The position numbers were made by a program, and so were the translations under genes. The notes below the pieces were generated by a model. The model ran no database searches. It was not told the DNA's origin and saw only the letters and a list, made by a program, of their open reading frames with translations. A stretch of 17,851 nt of DNA, taken from positions 1-17,851 of the forward strand of contig JAURQC010000053.1 in the NCBI GenBank assembly GCA_030836325.1, read 5' to 3'. Positions 6,284 through 13,661 of the stretch are shown one piece after another. This stretch comes from Candidatus Nanopelagicales bacterium. Its GTDB lineage: Bacteria; Actinomycetota; Actinomycetes; S36-B12. Each line of letters begins with the position of its first letter. The stretch's first letter is position 1.

Positions 6284-7435
6284 TTACAGAAGCTCCACAA
6301 TGGTGGCGTTCGCCATACCGCCGCCCTCGCACATCGTCTGCAATCCGTAACGAATGTTGTCCCGCTTCATGCGATGCACCATCGTGGTCATGAGTCGGGC
6401 TCCGGAGGCTCCCAAAGGGTGGCCCAGCGCGATGGCGCCTCCCTGCGGGTTCGTCAAGGCGGGATCAGCGCCAGTGTCGGCGTACCAGGCTCCCAGGACT
6501 GCCGCGAATGCCTCATTCACCTCGAAGGTACCGATGTCTGCCAGCGGCAGACCGGACCTAGTGAGCACTTTGGCTGTCGCGGGGATCGGCCCCGTCAACA
6601 TGATCACCGGATCCACACCCGCCATCGCGAATGAGTGCAGCCGTGCGATCGGAGTGAGACCAAGTTCGTGGGCTTTCTCACTCGAGGTGATCAATAGCGC
6701 CGCGGCGCCGTCTGAGATCTGCGAGGCATTCCCTGCCGTGACCACACCGTCCGCTGAGAATGCCGGCTTCAGGGCAGCAAGTGACTCAGAAGTGGTGTCC
6801 GGTCGGACTCCTTGGTCGGTCGACACCGGTCCTTCCTCAGACTCAACAGCCGTGATCTCCCCATCGAACAACCCGTCCTTCGCTGCTCGCGCTGCTCGCT
6901 GCTGGGACTCGGCCGCTAACTCGTCGAGGTAGGTGCGTGTGAGCTTCCATCTCTTGGCGATCATCTCGGCACTGATGCCTTGGTTCACGAGGTCGGGATA
7001 ACGCTCCAGCATGCGCGGACCAAAGGGTCCATCACCACCGACCATGTTGGAGAACATCGGCACCCGAGACATCGATTCCACGCCACCGGCGATCACAACA
7101 TCCATCTGACCGGACATCACCGACCCGGCTGCAAAGTGCACAGCCTGCTGACTCGATCCGCATTGCCGATCGATACTGACGCCGGTCACAGACTCAGGAA
7201 GCCCTGCAGCGAGGGCGGAGTTACGCGCGATGTTTGCGCTCTGCTCCCCGACCTGACTCACACATCCCCAGACGACGTCGTCGATGTTTCCAGGATCGAT
7301 ACCGCAGCGACCAACGAGGGCGTCGATCACGTGCGCGGAAAGGTCGACAGGGTGCACGCCCGAGAGTGCACCCTTGCCCGGCTTGCCGATACCCACCGGT
7401 GTGCGGACGGCTTCGACGATAACGGCGTCGTTCAT
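6284..7435 (-). CDS. Acetyl-CoA C-acyltransferase / acetyltransferase (thiolase II family)
   Basis: The enzyme makes or cleaves a beta-ketoacyl-CoA (FadA- or AtoB-like), in beta-oxidation or acetoacetyl-CoA formation. The 383-aa product has the thiolase catalytic set: acyl-accepting Cys92 in DRQCGSSQQA, NEAF 307-310, GHPLGASG with His339, and Cys369 in CEGGGMANA. The N-terminus MNDAVIVEAVRTPVGIGKPG is typical, which is why I start at ATG 7433-7435 although the frame is open to 7660 and no strong ribosome-binding site is visible. It begins 29 nt after the rhomboid gene, so the two may share a transcript with ppiA. Substrate chain length cannot be read from sequence. It is not part of the usual mycobacterial crgA-ppiA neighbourhood. 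Confidence 0.92.
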   Translation of the reverse strand: MNDAVIVEAVRTPVGIGKPGKGALSGVHPVDLSAHVIDALVGRCGIDPGNIDDVVWGCVSQVGEQSANIARNSALAAGLPESVTGVSIDRQCGSSQQAVHFAAGSVMSGQMDVVIAGGVESMSRVPMFSNMVGGDGPFGPRMLERYPDLVNQGISAEMIAKRWKLTRTYLDELAAESQQRAARAAKDGLFDGEITAVESEEGPVSTDQGVRPDTTSESLAALKPAFSADGVVTAGNASQISDGAAALLITSSEKAHELGLTPIARLHSFAMAGVDPVIMLTGPIPATAKVLTRSGLPLADIGTFEVNEAFAAVLGAWYADTGADPALTNPQGGAIALGHPLGASGARLMTTMVHRMKRDNIRYGLQTMCEGGGMANATIVELL

Positions 7436-7464
7436 AAACGTAACGCTACGCCCGATGCGCCTTG

Positions 7465-8334
7465 TTAGGTAGTGATAACTCCCAGAGGTGCCAGCATTTC
7501 TTGGATCTGGGCCGTGCGCATCAACGTCACGGCAACCAGGACCAAGAACACCCCGCCCAGCCCAGCGACTTGAATCAGTGTTCGAGCCATCTTTGGTGCA
7601 TGCACCAAGATCGCCGCAACGACCGCTCCGACGACTAGCCCACCGAGATGCGCGCGCCAATCAATTCCCGGTGCGATGAAACCGATCACCACGTTGATGC
7701 CTAACAAGACAAGCACCTGGGTGACGTCGTAGCGCAAGCGCCGACCGGCCACAACGAGTGCACCCATCAGTCCAAAGATCGCGCCACTAGCACCCACAGA
7801 CACGGTTCGAATATCGGAGAAGTAGTACGACGCAACCGCCCCACCTAGTGCCGCGAGAAGGTAGAGCGCAATGAAGCGTGTGTGTCCAAGTATTCGCTCA
7901 AGAGTCGGACCCAGTGCGAACAGCACATACATGTTGAAGGCAATGTGCAGAAAAGATCCGTGCAGGAATGCGCTTGTGATGAGCCGGTACCACTCATCAC
8001 CAACGACGATTCCCACCGGCCACATACCGAACTGTTCGGCAACCGCATTTACCCCAACCGAGTATTGATATGCGAAAACGAGCACGTTGATGACGATCAA
8101 CGTGTAGGTGACATACGGCTTGAGGATCGCCGTCGCACCGGCAACCGTGGTCGGCTGAACCGGACGTTCGGTACGCATGCAATCCGGGCATCGATAACCC
8201 ACCGGTGCCTCGATCATGCACTCAGGGCAGATCGCCTTGTCACACCGCGAACAGCGAATGTACGTCTCCTTGTCCAGGTGTCGGTAACACCGGGGAGCAC
8301 GAGGGGCCTGCTGCTCGGGGGGAAGTTCGGTCAC
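7465..8334 (-). CDS. Rhomboid-family intramembrane serine protease with N-terminal zinc-finger-like segment
   Basis: The protein cleaves substrates within the membrane using a Ser-His dyad. In 289 residues, 16-52 hold C16, H19, C28, C31, C36, C39, C49 and C52, a B-box-like metal-binding pattern facing the cytoplasm. The rhomboid domain follows with about six or seven helices: the FLHGSFLHIAFNMYVL segment (H125, H130, N134), catalytic Ser183 in GASGAIFG, and His229 in DWRAHLGG. Start GTG 8332-8334 lies 19 nt after the ppiA stop; its ribosome-binding site is weak, suggesting coupling to ppiA. Zinc-finger rhomboids next to ppiA recur in actinobacteria. Substrates are unknown. Confidence 0.92.
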   Translation of the reverse strand: MTELPPEQQAPRAPRCYRHLDKETYIRCSRCDKAICPECMIEAPVGYRCPDCMRTERPVQPTTVAGATAILKPYVTYTLIVINVLVFAYQYSVGVNAVAEQFGMWPVGIVVGDEWYRLITSAFLHGSFLHIAFNMYVLFALGPTLERILGHTRFIALYLLAALGGAVASYYFSDIRTVSVGASGAIFGLMGALVVAGRRLRYDVTQVLVLLGINVVIGFIAPGIDWRAHLGGLVVGAVVAAILVHAPKMARTLIQVAGLGGVFLVLVAVTLMRTAQIQEMLAPLGVITT

Positions 8335-8353
8335 AACAGTTCTGTCAGGGACT

Positions 8354-8872
8354 TCAGTCGCGAGTGATGGTGATCGACTCGATCACCACATCCTGCGTGG
8401 GCCGATCCTGCGCTCCGGTCTCCACGGCGGCAATTGCATCGACCACGTCGCGGGATGGCTGGTCGGCAACCTCACCGAAGATGGTGTGCTTGAAGTTCAG
8501 CCACGTGGTCGGCGCCACGGTAATGAAGAACTGCGAACCATTGGTGTTCGGTCCTGCATTCGCCATGGCGAGGAGGTAGGGCTTGTCGAAGGTGAGCTCG
8601 GGGTGCGGCTCGTCGTCGAACCGGTAGCCCGGGCCGCCAGTGCCGGTACCGAGCGGGTCGCCGCCTTGAATCATGAAGCCGGGAATCACGCGGTGGAAGA
8701 TCGTGCCGTTATACAGCGGCGCGGTGGACTTGGCGTTGACCTTCGGATCCGTCCACTCCTGGGTGCCCTCCGCCAGACCGGTGAAGTTGCGCACAGTCTT
8801 AGGGGCGTGATCGGGGAACAGATTAACGTTGATGTCGCCGAAGTTCGTCTTCAAAGTCGCGGTAGTAGCCAT
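8354..8872 (-). CDS. ppiA: Peptidyl-prolyl cis-trans isomerase A (cyclophilin)
   Basis: This is a cytoplasmic cyclophilin that speeds proline isomerisation during folding. The 172-aa protein shows the single cyclophilin domain: FHRVIPGFMIQGGDP, NTNGSQFFIT and the following W/F-containing binding surface (TWLNFKHTIFGEV). There is no signal peptide. I start at ATG 8870-8872, giving MATTATLKTNFGDI, with CAGGATCAGG just upstream; an open extension to 8923 adds 17 unrelated residues. Length is close to M. tuberculosis PpiA (182 aa). It heads a likely ppiA-rhomboid-thiolase transcription unit downstream of tRNA-Ala. Confidence 0.95.
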   Translation of the reverse strand: MATTATLKTNFGDINVNLFPDHAPKTVRNFTGLAEGTQEWTDPKVNAKSTAPLYNGTIFHRVIPGFMIQGGDPLGTGTGGPGYRFDDEPHPELTFDKPYLLAMANAGPNTNGSQFFITVAPTTWLNFKHTIFGEVADQPSRDVVDAIAAVETGAQDRPTQDVVIESITITRD

Positions 8873-8893
8873 AGACCTGATCCTGTCAGACCG

Positions 8894-8906
8894 TGTCCAG
8901 TGGACA
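8894..8906. promoter_or_regulatory. Palindrome TGTCCA-G-TGGACA upstream of ppiA
   Basis: A perfect 6+1+6 inverted repeat is centred at 8900, about 28 bp before the ppiA start, a position suitable for a repressor operator. No regulator is identified. Confidence 0.35.
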
Positions 8907-8945
8907 AGCGACGGGCTGTTCACGAGTCGAGCAAGCCCAGGCCTT

Positions 8946-8960
8946 CGGCTTGGTAAGCCG
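8946..8960 (-). terminator. Possible terminator hairpin of tRNA-Ala
   Basis: CGGCTT/AAGCCG with a 3-nt loop begins 17 nt past the 3' end of tRNA-Ala on the minus strand. There is no clear U tract, which is common for actinobacterial terminators. It could equally be part of the ppiA leader. Confidence 0.45.
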
Positions 8961-8977
8961 TAGCGAAGATTTTCTTG

Positions 8978-9050
8978 TGGAGGCTAGGGGACTCGAACCC
9001 CTGACTTCTGCCTTGCAAAGGCAGCGCTCTACCAGCTGAGCTAAGCCCCC
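8978..9050 (-). tRNA. alaT: tRNA-Ala (anticodon TGC)
   Basis: The minus strand folds as a full 73-nt cloverleaf. The acceptor stem GGGGGCT pairs with AGCCTCC (one G-U), the D arm is AGCTCAGCTGGTAGAGC, the anticodon stem is CTGCC/GGCAG with TGC at 9015-9017 (as GCA on the plus strand), and the T arm is CAGGGGTTCGAATCCCCTA. The discriminator is A at 8978. CCA is not encoded (the next bases are CAA). The G-U pair at 3-70 is the classic alanine identity element. In related genomes this tRNA lies between gyrA and ppiA, usually after tRNA-Ile, which is not seen here. Confidence 0.97.
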
Positions 9051-9180
9051 GGAAGTGGCGCCGAGTGAGATGGCGCCCTGTGGGACCACGAAGGATAGCC
9101 GGACTAGTGCACGGCAACGTCGGGCGGTTCGTCCAGTTCCGCCTTGTTGATCGCGAGGCCGGGTGGCGGTCCGAGACTAG

Positions 9181-9306
9181 TTAGCGGAGATCGGGTGCGG
9201 CGGTCGCTTCAGCCCAAAGATCCTGCTCGGCTTGGCTAGCCATGTACTGGCGATAGACCAGGTAGCCGACGCCTCCAAGGATGACCAACAAGAGCAACTT
9301 CTTCAT
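9181..9306 (-). CDS. DLW-39 family microprotein
   Basis: This 41-aa protein, MKKLLLLVILGG... ending in a DLWAEATAA segment, matches the small actinobacterial DLW-39 family, named for its conserved DLW motif and 39-residue length and usually encoded near gyrA and tRNA-Ala. It has one N-terminal hydrophobic helix (about 3-17) that may anchor it in the membrane or act as a signal, then a short polar tail with the DLW motif at 30-32. ATG 9304-9306 has GGAG six nt upstream; an in-frame ATG four codons earlier is possible. Function is unknown. The conserved position beside tRNA-Ala is strong support despite the short length. Confidence 0.85.
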   Translation of the reverse strand: MKKLLLLVILGGVGYLVYRQYMASQAEQDLWAEATAAPDLR

Positions 9307-9399
9307 GGGGATCTCCATTTCCTGCAGTGGAGGCTCCATAGTGCCCTGTGCTCTTGTATCCGCGCCAACGGGGTGGCAGTTCGGATGCGACAGGCTGGT

Positions 9400-9409
9400 C
9401 ACTCGAGTG
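9400..9409. promoter_or_regulatory. Palindrome CACTCGAGTG
   Basis: A perfect 10-bp palindrome with nearly symmetric flanks (GGTCACTCGAGTGTGAC, 9397-9413) lies 94 bp upstream of the DLW-39 start. GGTCACTCGAG also resembles one PHO-box unit. It may be an operator; no regulator is assigned. Confidence 0.3.
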
Positions 9410-9434
9410 TGACTAGGTGGCTACTCGCAAACGA

Positions 9435-9445
9435 CTTAGGTGAAC
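9435..9445 (-). promoter_or_regulatory. Inverted PHO-box-like unit
   Basis: The minus strand reads GTTCACCTAAG, a good match to the 11-nt PHO-box unit (GTTCACC core), 66 bp upstream of the main direct repeat and opposite in orientation. It might extend PhoP/RegX3 binding or act toward the DLW-39 side. Confidence 0.35.
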
Positions 9446-9511
9446 AAAGAGTGTCGCTCCGGCAACCGGTGAGCGCCCTTTCCGCCGGCTGTGACACTCC
9501 AGCGAAGAGTT

Positions 9512-9533
9512 GTTCACTTCGTGTTCACTTTTT
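9512..9533 (+). promoter_or_regulatory. PHO box of the first pst operon
   Basis: Two head-to-tail 11-nt units, GTTCACTTCGT (9512-9522) and GTTCACTTTTT (9523-9533), follow the direct-repeat architecture of actinobacterial PHO boxes bound by the PhoP/RegX3 phosphate-starvation response regulators. They lie 109 bp before the pstS1 start, where they would cover the -35 region. A -10 candidate (TATGAG 9541-9546 or CATACG 9549-9554) follows. The sequence match is seen; the regulator is inferred because its gene is not in the window. Confidence 0.75.
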
Positions 9534-9641
9534 TCTCCCCTATGAGTCATACGGCCTCCCTAGCCTTTCGCTTACTCAAGGACAGGCCACGTACCCACCA
9601 TCCGGAACTTCCCCGCCGGCCGAGCACCCGCAAGGACCTTT

Positions 9642-10790
9642 GTGCGCCCTCGGGTTATCCCACGCATCGCCGCACCTCGCGGCGTCGTTGGTGTACTTGC
9701 CGCCGGATCGTTCGCTCTAGCAGGCTGCGGCGGCTCCAACACTGTCAATCCAGCTATTCCGGCCGCCGAAGCTGCCATGGCTGCAGGCGACATCGACTGT
9801 GTCGACGGGAAGATCCAGACGGCAGGTTCCAGCGCTCAAGCCAACGCCATAACCGAGTGGGTAAACGTCTACCAAACTGCCTGCCCCCAGTCCACCATCG
9901 ACTACCAGCCGGTTGGTTCAGGTGCGGGTGTTGAAGCATTCCTATCGGCGCAGACTTCCTTTGGTGGCACGGACAAGCCCGTGGTTGACGAGGACCTCAC
10001 GGCCGCGCAGGCACGATGCGATGACAACGCCGCGCTGAACATCCCGCTCGTTGGTGGAGCGATCGCCGTGGCATATCACCTTGAAGGTGTCGAAGAATTA
10101 ATACTCGATCCTCAGACCTTGGCGGGAATTTTCGCAAGTGAGATCACCCGGTGGGATGACCCGGCAATCGTGGCTTTGAACCCGGCAGTGGAAGTGCCTG
10201 ATGCTGCGATCGCACAGTTTCACCGTTCGGATTCCTCAGGAACCACGGCAAACTTCTCGGACTACCTAGAGGCGACCGCCCCCGATGCTTGGGACTACGA
10301 CACCGGCAAGGAATGGACTGCTCCAGGTGGCCAAGGTGCCAAGGGGTCTGACCAAGTTATCGCCTCTGTTGCACAGACACCGAACTCAATCGGTTACGTA
10401 GAACTGTCCTACATACTCGATGCGATCAACGCAAAGCCTGTTGCGATCGACCAAGGCGCCGGTCCCGTGCTCCCCACGGCTGACAATGCCTCGGTGACTT
10501 TGGCGTCGTCGCCTTCCACGAACGACGACAGCAACATCATCTTGGACATTGACTACACGACCCAGGTTCCCGGCGCGTACCCGATCAGCATCGTGACCTA
10601 CGAGATCGTCTGCAGCGCAGGGCTGGATCAGGGGCAAAACCCTGAGCTGGTGTCTGCTTTCTTGTCCTTCGCATCATCGGATTCAGGCCAGGCATTGCTA
10701 GGTGAGATCGGATACGTGCCTTTGTCAGGCGACCTCCTCGAAGGTGTTCGTGGGTCCGTGGCCAAGGTGGCTCAAGGAGCCGGCCGATGA
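9642..10790 (+). CDS. pstS: Phosphate-binding lipoprotein PstS (copy 1)
   Basis: PstS1 is the extracellular receptor that captures phosphate for the PstCAB importer. The 382-aa precursor has a basic, hydrophobic signal peptide ending in the lipobox LAGC (Cys29), so it is anchored by lipid. Phosphate-contact segments are visible: AGSSAQ 61-66, GSGAGVEAF 92-100, GGTDKP 108-113 and HRSDSSGTTANFS 194-206, the arrangement of canonical PstS. GTG 9642 is chosen because AAGGA lies 5 nt upstream and it gives the full signal peptide. A PHO box precedes the gene. The stop overlaps pstC by ATGA. It differs markedly from the second PstS at 16500-17504. Confidence 0.94.
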   Translation: MRPRVIPRIAAPRGVVGVLAAGSFALAGCGGSNTVNPAIPAAEAAMAAGDIDCVDGKIQTAGSSAQANAITEWVNVYQTACPQSTIDYQPVGSGAGVEAFLSAQTSFGGTDKPVVDEDLTAAQARCDDNAALNIPLVGGAIAVAYHLEGVEELILDPQTLAGIFASEITRWDDPAIVALNPAVEVPDAAIAQFHRSDSSGTTANFSDYLEATAPDAWDYDTGKEWTAPGGQGAKGSDQVIASVAQTPNSIGYVELSYILDAINAKPVAIDQGAGPVLPTADNASVTLASSPSTNDDSNIILDIDYTTQVPGAYPISIVTYEIVCSAGLDQGQNPELVSAFLSFASSDSGQALLGEIGYVPLSGDLLEGVRGSVAKVAQGAGR

Positions 10791-11746
10791 GTCTTTTGAC
10801 TCCACCACGCATTACCGGCTCTTCAGTGCGCCCAGGAGATCGGAACTTCCGATTCATCACCACGGGTGCGGGAATCACCGTGCTGGTGGTTCTTGCTGCG
10901 ATTGCGGCGTTCTTGATCTGGAAGTCGATACCAGCCTTACAGAACAACACCGGAAACATCTTCACCAATCAACAGTGGCTACCCGATGCTGATCCACCGT
11001 CATGGGGAATCGCCGTTCTAATTTTCGGCACGATTTGGACGTCGGTTATCGCGATGGCCATCGCTGTTCCCATCGGAATCGGCACAGCCCTCTACATCAC
11101 GTTCTATGCACCGAGGCGTATTGCTCGCACCCTCGGGTTCATTGTGGACTTGCTGGCCGCCGTTCCCTCCATCATTTTCGGCCTATGGGGTCTCTACTAC
11201 TTCATGCCAGAAATCGTGCCTGCCGCCCAATGGCTATCGACGTATCTCGGATGGCTGCCAATCTTCAGTAACGACCTCGATCTCTACACAAAGAGCATCC
11301 TGATCGCCGGCTTTGTGCTCGCGATGATGATCTTGCCCACGGTTTCGGCAATCTCTCGCGAAGTTTTCTGGCAGGTCCCCAAGGGTCACATCGAGGCCTC
11401 ACTGGCTCTTGGTGCTACTCGCTGGGAAATGATCCGGATGGCCGTTCTGCCATTTAGTCGGCCAGGAATGATCTCCGCAGCAATGCTGGGGCTCGGGCGT
11501 GCACTCGGTGAAACGATCGCAGTTGCGCTAATTCTGTCCGCGGTATTCGAGATCAATTGGCAGATCACCGAGCCAGGCGGCAACTCGATTGCCGCCAATA
11601 TCGCTTTGAAGTGGGGTGAGGCTGCAGGCAACGGACGCAGTGCTCTTATCGCCACCGGCATGGTCCTTTTCTTCATAACGCTCGTGGTCAATATGACTGC
11701 GCGTTGGGTCGTTAATCGTCGTCGTGAGTTTTCGGGGGCCAACTGA
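10787..11746 (+). CDS. pstC: Phosphate ABC transporter permease PstC (copy 1)
   Basis: This is one of the two membrane subunits that form the phosphate channel. The 319-aa product has six likely helices, a large periplasmic segment after the first, and the cytoplasmic EAA loop [20 protein letters not shown] at 203-222, which docks the PstB ATPase; RALGETIAV (238-246) is typical of PstC. ATG overlaps the pstS stop by 4 nt (10787-10790) with AAGGAG at 10774-10779, so translation is coupled. It overlaps pstA by one base at 11746. Confidence 0.94.
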   Translation: MSLLTPPRITGSSVRPGDRNFRFITTGAGITVLVVLAAIAAFLIWKSIPALQNNTGNIFTNQQWLPDADPPSWGIAVLIFGTIWTSVIAMAIAVPIGIGTALYITFYAPRRIARTLGFIVDLLAAVPSIIFGLWGLYYFMPEIVPAAQWLSTYLGWLPIFSNDLDLYTKSILIAGFVLAMMILPTVSAISREVFWQVPKGHIEASLALGATRWEMIRMAVLPFSRPGMISAAMLGLGRALGETIAVALILSAVFEINWQITEPGGNSIAANIALKWGEAAGNGRSALIATGMVLFFITLVVNMTARWVVNRRREFSGAN

Positions 11747-12822
11747 TGGCGCTTCGATCCGATATTCACGCACCGATCGCGGCAGGCGATGACCCGCTGC
11801 GCCTGACTGGCCAACGGCTCCCACGCTGGGCGGCTGGCGCCTCGCTGGGGGTTGGCGTCCTGATTGGCCTTGCCGTACAGATCACTGGGTTCACGATCAT
11901 CGGCCTCGCACCAGCGGTGATGGCCGTGCTGGCTTTCTTGATCGTGTACACAACGTGGACCCTCGCCATCGAAGGACGCAGACACGCAGTTGATCGCCTC
12001 GCCACCGCCTTGATCTACTCCGCCGCGACGCTAGCTCTTGTTCCCCTCGTCTGGATTCTCATCACGGTGGTCATACAGGGAATCAGTGTTCTGAGTCCGC
12101 AATTCCTCTTCGTTGACACCATGCGCAACGTCAATCCACGTGCAGCTGGCGGCGGCGTTGCGCATGCCGTTCTCGGAACCGTCCAGCAGGTGGGCATCGC
12201 AACTTTGATTTCGGTTCCCGTTGGATTGCTAACTGCGATCTACCTCAGTGAGTACGGTCGCGGACGGCTTGCGCGCAGCATCAACTTCTTCGTCGATGTC
12301 ATGACTGGCATCCCATCAATTGTTGCCGGCATGTTCATATACACCTTCTGGATTCTGACATTGGGATTCCCCCAATCCGGATTTGCTGCCGCGTTGGCGT
12401 TGACGATTCTCATGATTCCCGTCGTTGTTCGTTCAGCCGAGGAGATGCTGCGCATCGTCCCTAATGAACTCCGTGAAGGTGCCCTCGCGCTGGGAATTCC
12501 CAAGTATCGGGTGGTGCTCAAAGTGGTTCTGCCCACCGCAATCTCCGGAATCATCACCGGTGTCATGTTGGCTATTGCTCGCGTGACCGGTGAGACCGCG
12601 CCTCTACTCCTCACCACCTTCTTGGCCCAGGACGTCAACTGGAATGCATTTGATGGCTCCCAGGCATCTCTTCCGACGTTCATTTGGGACCAGATCGCCC
12701 GAGGCACCCAGTCCTCCCTTGATCGTGCGTGGGCAGGTGCACTGGCGTTGATCTTGATTGTCTTGACCTTCTACGCAACCGCTCGAATCCTTGCTGCCCG
12801 CTACGCACCGAAGGAACGTTGA
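11746..12822 (+). CDS. pstA: Phosphate ABC transporter permease PstA (copy 1), N-terminally extended
   Basis: This is the second channel subunit of the first Pst importer. The permease domain occupies about residues 85-350 with the EAA loop at 243-269 ([20 protein letters not shown]) and the PstA hallmark TGETAPLLL at 281-289. At 358 aa it is longer than usual (roughly 280-300): residues 30-75 add two hydrophobic segments before the core, so it probably has eight helices. ATG shares one base with the pstC stop. The ribosome-binding site is weak, as expected for coupling. Confidence 0.93.
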   Translation: MALRSDIHAPIAAGDDPLRLTGQRLPRWAAGASLGVGVLIGLAVQITGFTIIGLAPAVMAVLAFLIVYTTWTLAIEGRRHAVDRLATALIYSAATLALVPLVWILITVVIQGISVLSPQFLFVDTMRNVNPRAAGGGVAHAVLGTVQQVGIATLISVPVGLLTAIYLSEYGRGRLARSINFFVDVMTGIPSIVAGMFIYTFWILTLGFPQSGFAAALALTILMIPVVVRSAEEMLRIVPNELREGALALGIPKYRVVLKVVLPTAISGIITGVMLAIARVTGETAPLLLTTFLAQDVNWNAFDGSQASLPTFIWDQIARGTQSSLDRAWAGALALILIVLTFYATARILAARYAPKER

Positions 12823-13643
12823 TGAATCCCACGCCCACCAAGCTTCAGGACAGCGTCGAGACGAAGAATCGAATCGAACTCGAAAACCTAAGCATCTTCT
12901 ACGGGGACTTCATGGCCGTCGAAGATGTCAACCTCCAGGTCCGGCCGCAATCGGTGATGAGCTTCATCGGGCCGTCTGGCTGTGGGAAGTCAACCGTTCT
13001 GCGTTCCATTGACCGCATGCACGAAGTGACGCCGGGCGCACACATCCGTGGCCGGGTCCTACTCGATGGCGAAGACATCTACGCCCCCAACGTCGATCCG
13101 GTGCTGGTACGCCGAATGATCGGAATGGTCTTCCAGCGTCCCAACCCGTTTCCCACGATGTCCATTTACGAGAATGTCGTCGCCGGGATGAAACTTGAAA
13201 AGGCTGGTCGATCTCGCAAGACGGACCTCGACGACGTCGTGGAGAGGTCCCTTCGAGGTGCCAACCTGTGGGAAGAGGTCAAGGACAGGCTGAATCGTCC
13301 GGGCGCGGGACTATCCGGTGGACAGCAACAGCGGCTCTGCATTGCACGCGCTATTGCTGTGCAGCCGGAGGTCTTGTTGATGGATGAGCCTTGCTCGGCA
13401 CTAGACCCGATTTCAACCTTGGCTATCGAGGAACTGATTCACGAACTCAAGAATGAGTACACGATCATCATCGTCACTCACAATATGCAGCAGGCTGCTC
13501 GAGTGTCAGACGAAACCGCCTTCTTCAACCTGTCGGGTGTCGGTCAACCCGGCCGTTTGGTTGAGGTGGGACCCACAACTGAAATCTTTTCTCAGCCCAA
13601 GAACCAGCAAACTGAGGACTACATCTCAGGTCGATTCGGTTAG
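12822..13643 (+). CDS. pstB: Phosphate ABC transporter ATPase PstB (copy 1)
   Basis: PstB hydrolyses ATP on the inner face to drive phosphate uptake. The 273-aa protein has Walker [10 protein letters not shown] (50-58), Q-loop [11 protein letters not shown] signature LSGGQQQ (164-170), Walker B VLLMDEP (184-190, Glu189) and switch His220. ATG 12822 overlaps the pstA stop by one base and has AAGGAA at 12811-12816; the frame is open further upstream but that stretch lies inside pstA. The gene ends 16 nt from the convergent second pstB; unlike many pst operons, no phoU follows. Confidence 0.95.
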   Translation: MNPTPTKLQDSVETKNRIELENLSIFYGDFMAVEDVNLQVRPQSVMSFIGPSGCGKSTVLRSIDRMHEVTPGAHIRGRVLLDGEDIYAPNVDPVLVRRMIGMVFQRPNPFPTMSIYENVVAGMKLEKAGRSRKTDLDDVVERSLRGANLWEEVKDRLNRPGAGLSGGQQQRLCIARAIAVQPEVLLMDEPCSALDPISTLAIEELIHELKNEYTIIIVTHNMQQAARVSDETAFFNLSGVGQPGRLVEVGPTTEIFSQPKNQQTEDYISGRFG

Positions 13644-13661
13644 AGCAACTGGAGTTTGCTC
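13643..13661. terminator. Shared bidirectional hairpin between the two pst operons
   Basis: GAGCAA (13643-13648) and TTGCTC (13656-13661) pair around a 7-nt loop. The stem spans the last base of the pstB1 stop and two bases of the pstB2 stop, so it fills the whole 16-nt gap. It is the only structure available to separate head-on transcripts. There is no T run, so efficiency is uncertain. Confidence 0.5.

Larger units (their letters stand above)
9307..9641. promoter_or_regulatory. Gene-free divergent region between DLW-39 and pstS1
   Basis: This 335-bp stretch has no convincing ORF. It must hold the promoter of the first pst operon (plus) and probably that of the DLW-39 gene (minus). It contains a PHO-box direct repeat (9512-9533), an inverted third half-site (9435-9445), a CACTCGAGTG palindrome (9400-9409) and the pstS1 ribosome-binding site AAGGA (9632-9636). 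Confidence 0.7.

Noticed and set aside
7436..7660. N-terminal extension of the thiolase by 75 codons
   Set aside because: It overlaps the 3' end of the rhomboid gene in another frame and is non-homologous; ATG 7435 gives a typical thiolase start.
9092..9117. tRNA-Ala promoter with TATCCT as -10 and TTGCCG as -35
   Set aside because: The spacing is only 14 bp, too short for a standard promoter, so I did not list it.
9232..9720. 162-codon plus-strand frame across the DLW-39/pst promoter region
   Set aside because: No ribosome-binding site or recognisable motif; it would run antisense through the DLW-39 gene and into pstS1 in the wrong frame.
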